Source of the DNA: Ezakiella peruensis
GTDB lineage: Bacteria; Bacillota; Clostridia; Tissierellales; Peptoniphilaceae
Length of the DNA: 64,000 nucleotides
Assembly: GCF_900215725.1 (NCBI RefSeq)
Contig: NZ_LT962470.1
Span: 323,525 to 387,524 of the forward strand
Direction of reading: 5' to 3'
Made by a program: the position numbers and the translations under genes. This document shows, piece by piece, positions 46,696 through 56,306 of this stretch (positions within the stretch are counted from its first letter, which is position 1; each line of letters opens with the position of its first letter). The notes below the pieces were generated by a model that was not told where the DNA came from, ran no database searches, and saw only the letters and a list, made by a program, of their open reading frames with translations.

Positions 46696-47904
46696 TTAAT
46701 CCTCTTCCCTCTTAAAATCCAGCAAACGCTCACGATAATACTCATATTGCTTTTGCCTTAATTCAATCTCCTTGGGCAAACCCTCGTTAATGTCACTAAC
46801 AATCTTATTAAAATTATCAAGAATAGAAACAATATACTCTTGGACAGCAATGGGTGGAACTAGTATTTTAATTTTATTTATATCTCTATTATATATTCTT
46901 GATATTGTTCCACCTTTTGATACTGGCCACTTTACGATCTGATAAAAATAATATAAATACTTATCTAGAGCCTGACTTTCATCATTATCAATCCATACAA
47001 TATTAGAATCTTGATAGTATGAGTCTTTACCATCAAAAATAACTGTTCTTCCTATTGTGCCAGAAGCAGAAAATAATATATTGCCTTCTCTGGGATATGA
47101 AAATTTATCTTTGTATTCCAAAAATAATTCTTTGCTAATAAATGAATCTGGTGTTTTGCCAAATGTACCAATTTTATAAAATGGTACTTCCCCAATATTT
47201 GATGTCTGATTTTTTAATATTCTCTTACACATAGATATTTTTCCAATATCACCTAAGTTTTTCCATTCAACTTTTCCACCAAATTTTTCTGAGAGTTTAT
47301 TTAAATATTCTTCGCTCAACAATTTATCACGATAATGCTCATATTGTCTATTTCGAGCTTGTAGCTCAGCTTGTAGCTGAGTAAAGTGGTCCACCATTGT
47401 ATCGAGAATTTTTACAATCCTCTCCTGAGTCTCCAGTGATGGAATTGGAATTTGAAAATTTTTAATAATTCCTAAGTTTAAACTTGTTAGAGCTCCTTGC
47501 CCCATATTTTTAATGTTTTCATAGTTATTTGAAATATAATAATATAAAAATTTATAATTTAATAATTCCTCATTATTTTCAATGGCTGCAACTGATTGAT
47601 TAGATGCAGTTGCAAACTCAACAACTGCACTCCTTCCAACTGTTGCACCGGTCATTGCTAAAACAACACTATTTGGTCTTATCATCTTAGCAGATGACTT
47701 ATCTAAGCCCTCTTTTGTAATATTTCTTTCCGAAGATCTAATTACGTTAAAATTTATTTCACCAGATCTAATCCATGGAATGTCCCCATCATAATATGAA
47801 CGTATATTTGTTTTAGGTGTGCCTCCTGCAAAGCATCTTGCTACATCACCCAGTTTCTTCCACTCGACTTTTTCGTTTTTAATCATTTCCAGGATATTAT
47901 TCAT
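46696..47904 (-). CDS. hsdS: Type I restriction specificity subunit S
   Basis: 402 aa. Recognises the bipartite DNA target. Two target-recognition domains are visible, each opened by a related motif ([20 protein letters not shown] near residue 20 and [12 protein letters not shown] near 215). Each is followed by a long helical spacer ([20 protein letters not shown] and [16 protein letters not shown]). Start at 47904, overlapping the hsdM stop (ATGAATAA). No second hsdS or inverted repeats were seen, so there is no sign of phase-variable shuffling here. Confidence 0.9.
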   Translation of the reverse strand: MNNILEMIKNEKVEWKKLGDVARCFAGGTPKTNIRSYYDGDIPWIRSGEINFNVIRSSERNITKEGLDKSSAKMIRPNSVVLAMTGATVGRSAVVEFATASNQSVAAIENNEELLNYKFLYYYISNNYENIKNMGQGALTSLNLGIIKNFQIPIPSLETQERIVKILDTMVDHFTQLQAELQARNRQYEHYRDKLLSEEYLNKLSEKFGGKVEWKNLGDIGKISMCKRILKNQTSNIGEVPFYKIGTFGKTPDSFISKELFLEYKDKFSYPREGNILFSASGTIGRTVIFDGKDSYYQDSNIVWIDNDESQALDKYLYYFYQIVKWPVSKGGTISRIYNRDINKIKILVPPIAVQEYIVSILDNFNKIVSDINEGLPKEIELRQKQYEYYRERLLDFKREED

Positions 47905-49468
47905 CGCCAAGTTCCTCAACTATTTTATCGATGCTTGCCCTAAGCTGATCAATTTTTTCGACGGTTTCTTTTATTTCTTGGTTCAAGACTTTGATGTCAA
48001 TCTTTTCCCTTGTGTCTTCCTTTTCAACATAGGTCGATACAGATAAATTGTAATCGTTTTCTACAATCTCTGCCCTATCTACATAGCGGGAAAAATATTC
48101 TGTATCAGATCTCTTGTCAAATTCGTCAACAATCTTGTCTATGTTTTCATCTGTGAGGACATTGTTGTTGGTGACCTTTTGAAATTCCTGTGATGCATCT
48201 ATAAATAAAACCTTGTTTTCAGTTTTATTTTTCGCCATCACAAGTATACAAGTAGCAATAGACGTGCCAAAGAATAAATTTTCTGGCAGTTGGATAATAG
48301 CGTCCACAAAGTTGTTGTCAACCAAATATTGCCTAATAGTTTTTTCTGCACCCCTTCTGTAAAAAATTCCTGGGAAGCAAACGATAGCTGCCCTTCCCTT
48401 ACTGGACAAATGGTTGAGGGCGTGCATAATAAAGGCAAAGTCTGAGTATGACTTTGGTGCCAGCTTGCCAGCAGGTGCAAAACGCTCATCATTTATCAAA
48501 GTTACATCTCCGTCGCCTATCCATTTTTTTGAATAAGGTGGATTTGAAACAATAATATCAAAAGGTTTTTCATCCAAGTGCTTAGGATTTAAAAGCGTGT
48601 CCCCATATTTTATAGAAAAATTGTTGTAGTTTACATCGTGGAGGAACATATTCATCCTGGACAAGTTAAAATTGGTCAGATTTATCTCCTGACCGTAAAA
48701 ACCCTCCTCGATAATGTGATCGTCAAATTGCTTTTTCATTTGAAGAACTAAACTTCCGCTCCCGATTGTGGGGTCGTAGACTTTGTTTACCTTGGTTTTA
48801 TTGTGCATAGCCAGTTTTGCAAGCAGTTTAGAAACTGATTGAGGAGTAAAATATTCTCCACCTGATTTACCTGCATTACTAGCGTAATTTGAAATTAAGT
48901 ATTCGTAAGCATCTCCAAAGGCGTCGATTTCATTTTCTTGAAAGTTACCAAAGTTGATAGAGTTGATACCCTTTAATATATCTGCTAATCTTTGATTTCT
49001 CTCCTTGACCGTTCCGCCAAGTTGATTGCTCCTAGTGTCTATGTTTGAAAAGAGGCCTTTTATTTTTTCTTCTGATGGAAAGCCGACTGCGCTTGCCTCT
49101 ATGGCATTAAAAATATTGGCCAAGTCTGTATTTAAGTTTTCATTGCTATCAGCTGTCTTTACAACATTTTCAAAGAGTTGGCTGGGCAGGATAAAAAATC
49201 CCTTGTCCTCAACAGTTCCAGGTTTAAAATCTTCTTCAGCCTCTTGGTCAGAAATTCTTGCGTAATCAAAATCAGGATCGCCCGCCTCGTGCTCAGCTTT
49301 GTTGAAAAATTCTGTCATATTTTCAGAAATAAATCTGTAGAATAAAACTCCCAAAACGTATTGCTTGAAGTCCCATCCATCAACAGCTCCGCGAACATCA
49401 TCCGCAATCGCCCAAATTCTCCTGTGTAATTCAGCCCTTTGCGCTGATGCATTTAAAATATCAGACAT
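47897..49468 (-). CDS. hsdM: Type I restriction methyltransferase subunit M
   Basis: 523 aa. N6-adenine methyltransferase of the type I complex. An N-terminal helical domain ([20 protein letters not shown] then [10 protein letters not shown]) precedes the catalytic domain with [13 protein letters not shown], motif [13 protein letters not shown] near 230 and motif [12 protein letters not shown] near 310. GGAGGG precedes the ATG. First gene of the restriction operon, overlapping hsdS by 8 bp. Confidence 0.93.
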   Translation of the reverse strand: MSDILNASAQRAELHRRIWAIADDVRGAVDGWDFKQYVLGVLFYRFISENMTEFFNKAEHEAGDPDFDYARISDQEAEEDFKPGTVEDKGFFILPSQLFENVVKTADSNENLNTDLANIFNAIEASAVGFPSEEKIKGLFSNIDTRSNQLGGTVKERNQRLADILKGINSINFGNFQENEIDAFGDAYEYLISNYASNAGKSGGEYFTPQSVSKLLAKLAMHNKTKVNKVYDPTIGSGSLVLQMKKQFDDHIIEEGFYGQEINLTNFNLSRMNMFLHDVNYNNFSIKYGDTLLNPKHLDEKPFDIIVSNPPYSKKWIGDGDVTLINDERFAPAGKLAPKSYSDFAFIMHALNHLSSKGRAAIVCFPGIFYRRGAEKTIRQYLVDNNFVDAIIQLPENLFFGTSIATCILVMAKNKTENKVLFIDASQEFQKVTNNNVLTDENIDKIVDEFDKRSDTEYFSRYVDRAEIVENDYNLSVSTYVEKEDTREKIDIKVLNQEIKETVEKIDQLRASIDKIVEELGDE

Positions 49469-49528
49469 AAAATCCCTCCAAATTGTTTTTGTTTTTCATT
49501 TTAATACAATAAAATATCTATAGATTTA

Positions 49529-49537
49529 ATTATATCA
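49529..49537 (-). promoter_or_regulatory. Extended -10 promoter of the hsd operon
   Basis: The minus strand reads TGATATAAT, an extended -10, about 60 bases before the hsdM ATG. No good -35 was seen. Confidence 0.5.
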
Positions 49538-49642
49538 TAACTGAATAATTTTTTCACATTTATTAAGATTTATTATGCCTTTTTATTACCATGTATAAAA
49601 ACACCGGACTAGCAAAACATCTCCTCCAAAACTTACGACCTT

Positions 49643-49717
49643 ATGAAACACGAAATCCTCTGCGAAACAGACAAGGAAACTGTCTACGCAGACGCGCTAG
49701 AATTCTTGGAAAAATAA
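49643..49717 (+). pseudogene. Short coding remnant between hsdM and the ugp operon
   Basis: A 24-residue plus-strand frame (MKHEILCETDKETVYADALE then FLEK) ends in TAA and is followed by a terminator. It has no ribosome site and reads like the C-terminal end of a larger lost protein. The rest of 49469..49786 shows only the hsd promoter and this remnant. Confidence 0.35.
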
Positions 49718-49742
49718 TATAGTATTAATAAAATTATGTATG

Positions 49743-49774
49743 AAAAAACTGGACTTATATAAGTCCAGTTTTTT
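49743..49774. terminator. 32-bp palindromic bidirectional terminator
   Basis: A perfect palindrome AAAAAACTGGACTTAT and its complement (49743..49774), with A and T tracts at the ends. It ends the ugpB transcript 12 bases after its stop. A related palindrome stands at 55281..55312. Confidence 0.85.
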
Positions 49775-49786
49775 GTTGGATAAAAA

Positions 49787-51157
49787 TTACTTTAAACTAA
49801 AATTACTCTTAGCCTCTTCCATTTCCTTGGAAGCTTTTTCTTGAGCGTTCTTTAGAGCTTCTTCAATGCTCATTCCGCCTGTTGTAATTTGTTCAAAAGC
49901 TTCTTGCATAGCTGCGTGGATTGAATATCCTCCAAGTCCCTTTGGATCTTGGAAAGCAATTGGGAATTGATTGATAGCCACTTGTTTTGCTTTTCCTTCT
50001 CCCTTTAAATATTCTTGGAATTCTTCAGAATTTGCTGCAGCATTTGTTAGTGGTAGGTAGCCTGAGCCCTTGCCCCACATAATTTGTGTTTCTGGTTCAT
50101 ACCAGTATTTGATAAATTCAAAAGCAGCTTTTCTAACTTCTTCACTAACTGTGTTAAAGATTGTAATGTCTGTACCTGAGAAGCTAACAGCTTTTTTCTT
50201 GCCTTCAGGTAATTCTGCTACATTCCAGTTAACACCTGTGTCTTTGCAAGCTTCTGCCATATATGGTAGGTTAGATGAAGATGCAAAACCAATGAAAGCT
50301 TCTCCCCTTGACATAGGTCCTGTAATGTGTTTATCTTCAACTGCAACTTGTGCAAGTCCATCTTTTACTAAGCCAGTTACAAATTCATATGCTTCTTTAT
50401 TTTCTGGTGTATCAATTGTAGGAACTTCTTTTTCTTCGTCATAGATGTGTCCACCAGCTTGTTCTGTCCAGAAGCTGAATTCAACACCGACTTCTTTATT
50501 AAATACGATACCTGTTTTACCATCTTTGGTGAGTTTTTCAGCAGCAGCTCTCAATTCATCCCATGTTGTAGGAACTTCAATGCCATTTTCTTTAAGAGCG
50601 TCTTCATTATAATACATCAAGAAGGCTGATTTGTTAAATGGTAGAGCATATCTTTTTCCATCCCATGTACCAAAATCTCTTAAACCTTGAGGAATGTCAT
50701 CCCAAATTTCCTTTTTGAATCCAATATTTTCATCAGTAATATAATCATCTAATGGTTGTACCAAGTCATTTTTTACATATGCAGAGAGTCTATTGCCATA
50801 AATCATTGTTAGGGCTGGCAATTGATTAGCTTGTGCAGCTGCATTTAATTTTTCAAACAAGTCTTTATATCCGCCTTGGAATGTTGCATTGATAACTATA
50901 TCATCTCTGCTTTCGTTGAATTTATTGATGATTTTTTCTAATGTTTCACCATTAGGGCCACTCATTGCGTGCCAAAATTCAACTTCAATTTTGTCTTTCT
51001 TTTCTTCTTTAGGTTGTTCTTCCTCTTTCTTTTCGACAGTATCTGCTTTTTCACTATCTGTCTTTGGTGCTTGTGCTTGGTCTTTTTTTGTGCAAGCTGA
51101 TAGACTAAAAATCATTGCTAGAACAAACACGATTGATAAAAATTTAATTTTATTCAT
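49787..51157 (-). CDS. ugpB: Extracellular solute-binding lipoprotein (UgpB-like)
   Basis: 456 aa. Captures the substrate outside the membrane. Signal sequence with lipobox LSAC (Cys22), then a low-complexity Lys/Glu linker (23-55). The mature domain has the family-1 solute-binding pattern (VEFWHAMSGPNGETLEKIIN, PALTMIYGNRL, GTDITIFN). The resemblance is to glycerol-3-phosphate binding UgpB, but other phosphodiesters or sugars are possible. Last gene of the ugpC-A-E-B operon. Confidence 0.8.
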   Translation of the reverse strand: MNKIKFLSIVFVLAMIFSLSACTKKDQAQAPKTDSEKADTVEKKEEEQPKEEKKDKIEVEFWHAMSGPNGETLEKIINKFNESRDDIVINATFQGGYKDLFEKLNAAAQANQLPALTMIYGNRLSAYVKNDLVQPLDDYITDENIGFKKEIWDDIPQGLRDFGTWDGKRYALPFNKSAFLMYYNEDALKENGIEVPTTWDELRAAAEKLTKDGKTGIVFNKEVGVEFSFWTEQAGGHIYDEEKEVPTIDTPENKEAYEFVTGLVKDGLAQVAVEDKHITGPMSRGEAFIGFASSSNLPYMAEACKDTGVNWNVAELPEGKKKAVSFSGTDITIFNTVSEEVRKAAFEFIKYWYEPETQIMWGKGSGYLPLTNAAANSEEFQEYLKGEGKAKQVAINQFPIAFQDPKGLGGYSIHAAMQEAFEQITTGGMSIEEALKNAQEKASKEMEEAKSNFSLK

Positions 51158-51202
51158 CTTTTCCTCCTTTATATATTTAATGACAATGTCATTAAAGCAA
51201 AT

Positions 51203-52024
51203 TTAACCCTTTAGTCCCCCTCGACTAAAGCCCTGTATAATATAATTGTGACATAAAATATAAATCAAAATTATTGGTATAACAACAATAGAAGCATAGG
51301 CCATCAGTAAGTTATATTTGGTTCCGGCTTCTGTGACAAATGTTGTGAGTCCAACTGGCAAAGTCCTCTTGGTAGTTTCATTGACCATAAGGAGTGGCCA
51401 CAAGAATTCGTTCCAGCTATTTATTATTCTCAAAAGCCCTATGGTTATAAGGGCTGGCTTTGAATATGGAACAAGGATTCTAAATAGGTAATCCATCTCA
51501 GAAGCTCCATCAATTTTCGAAGCCTTGTATAGCTCCTCGGGGACTTGCAAAAAGTATTGTCTTAATAAAAATATTGAAAAGGCACTTGCAATCCAAGGTA
51601 AATATAAAGCTGTCATTGTGTTTAGTAGCCCCAATTTTGATATGGTTACAAAATTAGGAGCGATAAGCACTTCACCAGGAACCATCATAGTGGCTACTAT
51701 TATGGTAAATATAATGTCTTTGCCCTTAAATTCATATCTTGCAAATGCATAACTCGCAAATATTGTGGTGATTAGAGTACCCAATGTTACAAGCAAACTG
51801 ATTAGAGCACTGTTTATAAAGTATCTAAAAATCGGAACCATTTTGACGACGTCGCTATAGTTTTCAAATCTAGGATTTTTTACAAAAAACTCTGGTGGCA
51901 TTTGATATATATTTCCTGAACTTTTTACAGAAGTTATTAGCATCCAAACAAATGGAAGTAGGGTGAATATAGCCACCACTATTAAGATAATCCATATAAA
52001 AGCATTTAATATTTTTTTACTCAT
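51203..52024 (-). CDS. ugpE: ABC importer permease (UgpE-like)
   Basis: 273 aa. MalG/UgpE-type permease with about six transmembrane helices. The EAA loop reads LYKASKIDGASEMDYLFRIL near residue 165-185, and the end IIQGFSRGGLKG is typical. It forms the channel with the UgpA-like protein encoded just upstream (11 bp gap). The start shows GGAG before the ATG (AAAGGAGTGCATAATG). Confidence 0.88.
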   Translation of the reverse strand: MSKKILNAFIWIILIVVAIFTLLPFVWMLITSVKSSGNIYQMPPEFFVKNPRFENYSDVVKMVPIFRYFINSALISLLVTLGTLITTIFASYAFARYEFKGKDIIFTIIVATMMVPGEVLIAPNFVTISKLGLLNTMTALYLPWIASAFSIFLLRQYFLQVPEELYKASKIDGASEMDYLFRILVPYSKPALITIGLLRIINSWNEFLWPLLMVNETTKRTLPVGLTTFVTEAGTKYNLLMAYASIVVIPIILIYILCHNYIIQGFSRGGLKG

Positions 52025-52035
52025 TATGCACTCCT

Positions 52036-52920
52036 TTAACTATAGTGGACATATTTTTTGGAAACTAAAAATTGAATCAAGGTCACCAACAAAACTATAG
52101 CAAACAACACCAGTGAAGCTGCTGCCGCTATTCCATAAGAAAACTTGTTCATCAAATTATCGTATATATAATAAACAATTGTCAAAGATGAATTTAAAGG
52201 TCCAGGTGATCTGCCAAATAAGGTGTATACTTCTTGGAAAACTTTAAATGTTCCTATAAGCGATGTTATAGATATAAATAAAACTGTGGGTGAAAGTAGG
52301 GGTAAGATTATTCTCTTGAATCTAACGAAAGCATTTGCCCCATCAACCTTAGCAGCTTTTAAATAAACATCGTCAATTTTCCTAAGGCCAGTCACAAAAA
52401 TTAAAATGTTATAGCCTAGGGTCTTCCATATGCAAAATATTATAGTGGCATAGATAGAGTAATTAGGATCTAAGAGCCAAGCAATGGGCTCAATTCCAAT
52501 TAATCCCAAAAAATAATTTAAAAGGCCAAACTTAGAATTAAATATCCATCTAAAAACTACAGCTACTGCAGCAGTACTGGTTATAAAAGGAATAAAATAT
52601 ACACCTCTTATAAAGTTTTTTATTTTTGTGTTTTCGTACAATAATGTTGATATAAAAATTGAAATTATAATTGATATTGGAACGACCCAGACAACTATCC
52701 TAGCTGTATTTTTTAATGATAATAAAAACAACTCATCATTAAACAAATTTACGAAATTATCAGTGCCCGTTTCAAAAACTATATGCTTAAAATAATTGTA
52801 CTTAGTGTAAAAAGCCATCAATAAAACTTTTACAGTTGGATAAATACTAAACATAAAAATTATAGCCAAGGCTGGTAGCAGTAGGATATATGGTTTTATT
52901 TTCCTAATTAATTTCTTCAT
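52036..52920 (-). CDS. ugpA: ABC importer permease (UgpA-like)
   Basis: 294 aa. MalF/UgpA-type permease with six helices and the EAA loop YLKAAKVDGANAFVRFKRIILP near residue 205 (22 positions, here described as VDGANAFVRFKRI). Start at 52920, inside the longest frame, since GAGAGG lies 5 bases upstream; it overlaps the ugpC stop by 17 bp. It pairs with the UgpE-like protein. Confidence 0.88.
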   Translation of the reverse strand: MKKLIRKIKPYILLLPALAIIFMFSIYPTVKVLLMAFYTKYNYFKHIVFETGTDNFVNLFNDELFLLSLKNTARIVVWVVPISIIISIFISTLLYENTKIKNFIRGVYFIPFITSTAAVAVVFRWIFNSKFGLLNYFLGLIGIEPIAWLLDPNYSIYATIIFCIWKTLGYNILIFVTGLRKIDDVYLKAAKVDGANAFVRFKRIILPLLSPTVLFISITSLIGTFKVFQEVYTLFGRSPGPLNSSLTIVYYIYDNLMNKFSYGIAAAASLVLFAIVLLVTLIQFLVSKKYVHYS

Positions 52921-53959
52921 AAATCCTCTCACCTGTTTGATCAAATAACATTATTTTAGACGCAGGAACGTTTATATCAAAAAGTTTCCCTTCTATTTCC
53001 ATGTCTCCTTTATCTAGATAAAACTCTACATCTAAGTCTTCATAACTTGCATATACTAAAATACTTCTACCAGTTATCTGATAGCTTTTTGCCCTAACGG
53101 AAATTAATGGATTATCTGTGTTAATCAATACATCTTCTGGTCTAAAGGCCAATGAACACTTTTGATCATTAATCTTTACTCTATAATTAGTTTTTTTCTG
53201 ATCAATATAAATTATATTGTCTTTAACTTCGGCATCAAAAACATTTAAATTACCATCTCCAAAAAATTTAGCACTAATTAAATTCTTGGGATCATTGTAT
53301 ATTTGTAATGGCTCGCCAGTTTGAATAATATTTCCATCCGACATCAGTACAATCTCATCTGAGATTGACATAGCTTCCTCTTGGTCATGGGTGACAAATA
53401 TAGTTGTTATATTTAATTGTTTTTGCAAATTTCTAATTTCCATTCTAGTTTCGGTCCGGAGCTTTTTGTCCAAGTTAGAAAACGGCTCGTCCATAAGTAA
53501 CAAATCTGGCTTTTTTACAATAGCCCTTGCAATTGCAACCCTTTGTTGTTCACCGCCTGATAATTCAGATGGCTTGTTATTTATAAGATGCTTTATCTTT
53601 ACAAGGTCTGCTGCTTCTTCAACCAAATCTTTTATTTCATTCTTTTTATACTTTTTCATTTTTAGTGGGAAAGCAATATTATCATAGACGCTCATGTGAG
53701 GATAGAGGGCATAATTTTGAAATATCATTCCGATGTTTCTTTTTTCAGTTTCTAAATTACTTACATCAATATCATCATAAAAAATTTTACCTGAACTTAA
53801 ATCTTCAAGGCCAGCAATTAAATTAAGGGTTGTACTTTTACCACAACCACTTGAACCCAATATAGAAATAAGCTTACCATCTTCAAAGTCAACGCTGATG
53901 TTATTTACCGCTGTCTTTTCTCCAAATTTTTTTGTCACATTTTTTAAACTTACTTTCAA
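52904..53959 (-). CDS. ugpC: ABC importer ATPase (UgpC/MalK-like)
   Basis: 351 aa. Energises the importer. Walker A GSSGCGKST near residue 36, Q-loop FQNYALYPHM, signature LSGGEQQR, Walker B LLLMDEPFSNL, switch VTHDQEEAM, then a C-terminal OB-like regulatory domain (residues 235-351, AFRPEDV). The start codon is TTG at 53959 with AGGAGGG upstream. Having the ATPase first and the binding protein last reverses the usual order. The operon has a TTGATT-17-TAAAAT promoter. Confidence 0.9.
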   Translation of the reverse strand: MKVSLKNVTKKFGEKTAVNNISVDFEDGKLISILGSSGCGKSTTLNLIAGLEDLSSGKIFYDDIDVSNLETEKRNIGMIFQNYALYPHMSVYDNIAFPLKMKKYKKNEIKDLVEEAADLVKIKHLINNKPSELSGGEQQRVAIARAIVKKPDLLLMDEPFSNLDKKLRTETRMEIRNLQKQLNITTIFVTHDQEEAMSISDEIVLMSDGNIIQTGEPLQIYNDPKNLISAKFFGDGNLNVFDAEVKDNIIYIDQKKTNYRVKINDQKCSLAFRPEDVLINTDNPLISVRAKSYQITGRSILVYASYEDLDVEFYLDKGDMEIEGKLFDINVPASKIMLFDQTGERIYEEIN

Positions 53960-54001
53960 AATTCCCTCCTAAAAACCATTTGTAAAAAAATCTTAAAGTA
54001 A

Positions 54002-54030
54002 ATTTTAGCACATCATTTTTTTAAAATCAA
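54002..54030 (-). promoter_or_regulatory. Promoter of the ugpCAEB operon
   Basis: TTGATT (54030..54025), a 17-bp spacer and TAAAAT (54007..54002) on the minus strand, about 45 bases before the TTG start of ugpC. Confidence 0.7.
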
Positions 54031-54160
54031 ACGTAATTTTTTTCTGGTTTTATGCCTTAAAGCCAGTAATTTCAATGTATATAAGCACTCTATAAATTTT
54101 ATCTATATCACAGCTCTTGTTATTAAATTTTTTAATAGTAAAAATTTTACCTTATCAAAG

Positions 54161-54169
54161 TGATATAAT
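54161..54169 (+). promoter_or_regulatory. Extended -10 promoter of the ECF-desulfidase operon
   Basis: TGATATAAT is a perfect extended -10, 28 bases before the ATG of the S-component gene. AAAAGGAGG follows at 54182..54190. Confidence 0.6.
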
Positions 54170-54197
54170 ATATGTATAAATAAAAGGAGGTCTCATT

Positions 54198-54740
54198 ATG
54201 AGCAATAGTAAAAAATTAACCTTTGCCGGTATTTCTATAGGTATCAACATCGTGCTTGGAACAATTGTAGGTTGGATGTCTATTCCTTTATTATTCCTTG
54301 ATACTGTCGGCACAATCTTATCCGCTGTAGTCCTTGGCCCAGTTTATGGTATGGCTGTTGGCGGTATTACAAACGTTGTGCTTGGATTTATTTACAATCC
54401 AAAAGACATTCCATTCGCTTTAGTAAATATTGCTATAGGTTTGGTAGTTGGACTTATTGCCAAAAAATATAAATTTGATATTAAGACTGCAATTATAACT
54501 GGATTGATTTTGGCAGTTGTAGCTCCAGCAATAGGTACTCCAATTGCAATTTATGTTTATGGCGGTATTACAGGAGATTTTAACGACGTCTTCTTTACAG
54601 CTTTAAAAAATGCAGGCAAGGATATTTTTTCTTCAGCATTTATTCCTAGAATCACAAGCAATATAATTGATAAAGTAATATCATGTGTATTGGTTGCAAT
54701 TTCTTACAAGAGATTAGAAGGGGTTATCAATGGACGCTAG
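54198..54740 (+). CDS. ECF transporter S component (CD3073-like)
   Basis: 180 aa. Membrane substrate-capture subunit of an energy-coupling-factor transporter: about five to six helices, Gly-rich, with GPVYGMAVGGITNVVLGFIY near residues 47-66. The ATPase and T subunits are not in the window and are presumably shared. The downstream gene overlaps by 11 bp and encodes a TudS-like desulfidase, so the substrate may be a sulfur-containing base or vitamin-like compound. This pairing is known from Clostridioides (CD3072/CD3073). Confidence 0.75.
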   Translation: MSNSKKLTFAGISIGINIVLGTIVGWMSIPLLFLDTVGTILSAVVLGPVYGMAVGGITNVVLGFIYNPKDIPFALVNIAIGLVVGLIAKKYKFDIKTAIITGLILAVVAPAIGTPIAIYVYGGITGDFNDVFFTALKNAGKDIFSSAFIPRITSNIIDKVISCVLVAISYKRLEGVINGR

Positions 54741-55221
54741 ATCAAAAAGAGTTGTCCTAGTCTCTCATTGTATCTTAAATCAAAACTCAGTTGTAGATAG
54801 CTTGGCCCGTGCTGAGGGAGCTTATAGGGGTGTTGTAGAAACAATTATGGATAATAATATTGGTATCCACCAACTTCCATGTCCTGAAATGATTCATCTA
54901 GGAATGGAAAGGCCATCAATGACCAGAGACCAATACGACACAGAAGATTATCACAGGCTTTGCCAAAAACTTGCCGATCAAACGATTGCAATAATTAATA
55001 ACTATTTAAAAAATGATTATGAAATTGTAGGTTTAATTGGAATCAACCATAGCCCCACCTGCTCTATTAGATGTGGCGAAGGCGTTTTTATGGAAGAGCT
55101 GCTAAAAAAAATAAGAGATCTAGATTTAGATATACCAACCACTGATATATCAACATCCTATGTTGAAGGCAAAAATAACACAGAAGAAATCAATAAACTA
55201 AAAGAGTTTTTAAACAAATAA
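54730..55221 (+). CDS. TudS-related putative desulfidase (CD3072-like)
   Basis: 163 aa. Resembles thiouracil desulfidase-related proteins, in which three cysteines hold a [4Fe-4S] cluster. Candidate ligands are Cys in VSHCILNQNS near 14, QLPCPEM near 51 and SPTCSIRCGEG near 110-114. The enzyme would remove sulfur from a thio-substrate imported by the ECF protein encoded just upstream. GAAGGGG precedes the ATG. The exact substrate is unknown. Confidence 0.78.
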   Translation: MDARSKRVVLVSHCILNQNSVVDSLARAEGAYRGVVETIMDNNIGIHQLPCPEMIHLGMERPSMTRDQYDTEDYHRLCQKLADQTIAIINNYLKNDYEIVGLIGINHSPTCSIRCGEGVFMEELLKKIRDLDLDIPTTDISTSYVEGKNNTEEINKLKEFLNK

Positions 55222-55225
55222 TTTT

Positions 55226-55260
55226 AAATCTCTCCTGAAAAATTGCAGGAGAGATTTTTT
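55226..55260 (+). terminator. Terminator of the ECF-desulfidase operon
   Basis: AAATCTCTCCTG (55226..55237) and CAGGAGAGATTT (55246..55257) form a 12-bp stem with a T-run. Confidence 0.9.
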
Positions 55261-55280
55261 AATTCAAAATTTTCCCAAAC

Positions 55281-55312
55281 AAAAAACTGGATTTATTGAA
55301 ATCCAGTTTTTT
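55281..55312. terminator. Terminator of the nitroreductase gene
   Basis: AAAAAACTGGATTT (55281..55294), an ATTG loop and AAATCCAGTTTTTT (55299..55312). A 14-bp stem active in either direction, 9 bases after the nitroreductase stop. Confidence 0.85.
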
Positions 55313-55320
55313 TTATATTT

Positions 55321-55944
55321 TTATGCAAATTTTGTAATGTCTGCGACATCGAGTCTGACTGATTCGTGGTGGTCGTAGTCGGATTCGCCTATGGCGAGGA
55401 TCATGACTGGGACGTATCTTTCTGGGTCCAGGTCAAAGGCTGCAGCGAGTTTGTCTTCTTCAAAGCCTCCGATGGCGTTTGTGTCATAGCCGTGGGCGCG
55501 GGCGACCAGCATTAGTTGCATGGCCATTAGGCTAGAGTCAATCTTTACTACATCATTCATTTTTTGTTTTGAAAATGACTTGTAGGCTGGAACAAAAAAG
55601 TCCAGGGCTTGCTTTTTAATTTCTTCTGGCATGTAACCTTTTTCAACAGCCATGCTATAAATTTCATCTGCCTTTTCATAGCATTTCATATCTCCAAAGA
55701 TCAAAATCATGGCAGCCGATGTGTCGTTTTGCCTTACGTTAAACTTGATTAGCGGGCGAAGTTTGTCCTTGCCTTCGTCTGATTCAACTATTACAAATCT
55801 CCATGGTTGTAAGTTTACTGATGATGGGGCCAGTGTTGCCTCTCTTAAAATTTCCATCATCTCTTCTCTATCAATCTTGGTGTCTTTAAATTCCTTTACC
55901 GAGTGCCTGTTAAATACTACGTCTTCAAAATTATTATTTTTCAT
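55321..55944 (-). CDS. Nitroreductase family flavoprotein
   Basis: 207 aa. FMN-dependent NAD(P)H oxidoreductase. Family features: FNRHSVKEFKDTKI near residue 10-23, the FMN-contact region REATLAPSSVNLQPWRFVIV near 35-54, and LMLVARAHGYDTNAIGGFEE near 150. I set the start at 55944 because GGAGGG is upstream; the longer frame (to 56016) adds an unrelated hydrophobic stretch. Three operator-like palindromes lie upstream at 56020..56173. Physiological substrate unknown. Confidence 0.85.
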   Translation of the reverse strand: MKNNNFEDVVFNRHSVKEFKDTKIDREEMMEILREATLAPSSVNLQPWRFVIVESDEGKDKLRPLIKFNVRQNDTSAAMILIFGDMKCYEKADEIYSMAVEKGYMPEEIKKQALDFFVPAYKSFSKQKMNDVVKIDSSLMAMQLMLVARAHGYDTNAIGGFEEDKLAAAFDLDPERYVPVMILAIGESDYDHHESVRLDVADITKFA

Positions 55945-56019
55945 ATACACTTCCCTCCTGCCATCCTTATACCCCAAAGGGATGAAAATATATTTTTTCA
56001 CAAAATAAATAATCAACTC

Positions 56020-56173
56020 TTAAGAATTCCTTAATAGTTCAAGAGAAAGCAAGTCTTAGGAAATTCCTAATAGTTGAAAAATCTTGTATTAAATATTTGT
56101 TCTTTAAATCAAAAAACAAAATTTCATTTAAGACAAAAAAGCCTAAAAAAAACAGTTATTAAGAAATACTTAA
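56020..56173. promoter_or_regulatory. Three related palindromes upstream of the nitroreductase gene
   Basis: TTAAGAATTCCTTAA (56020..56034), TTAGGAAATTCCTAA (56056..56070, perfect around a central A) and TTAAGAAATACTTAA (56159..56173) share the consensus TTAAGAAATTCTTAA. The first abuts a possible TTGATT/TATATT promoter of the nitroreductase gene. They look like binding sites for one dimeric regulator. The rest of this 360-bp spacer holds no gene. Confidence 0.55.
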
Positions 56174-56213
56174 TAAGTGAGATGCTGAAAAATTATGCAA
56201 TTACAGATATAAT

Positions 56214-56254
56214 AAATGCCCCCTTATTTCATCTTCGGATTTAAGGGGGCATTT
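56214..56254. terminator. Terminator-like hairpin after the BCCT gene
   Basis: AAATGCCCCCTTA (56214..56226) and TAAGGGGGCATTT (56242..56254) form a 13-bp stem. It lies about 50 bases beyond the betaine transporter stop. The T-run on the minus side is broken. Confidence 0.65.
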
Positions 56255-56306
56255 ACATTTCATTCGAAAAAAGAGGGAGAATGAATTTTTTTATATTTAA
56301 GGTGAA

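Noticed and set aside
46696-47904. Phase-variable specificity gene system
   Set aside because: Only one hsdS is present, with no second partial copy, recombinase or inverted repeats nearby.
56214-56254. Possible riboswitch in front of the nitroreductase gene
   Set aside because: Only a simple stem is visible, and it lies far upstream with better fit as the end of the BCCT transcript.
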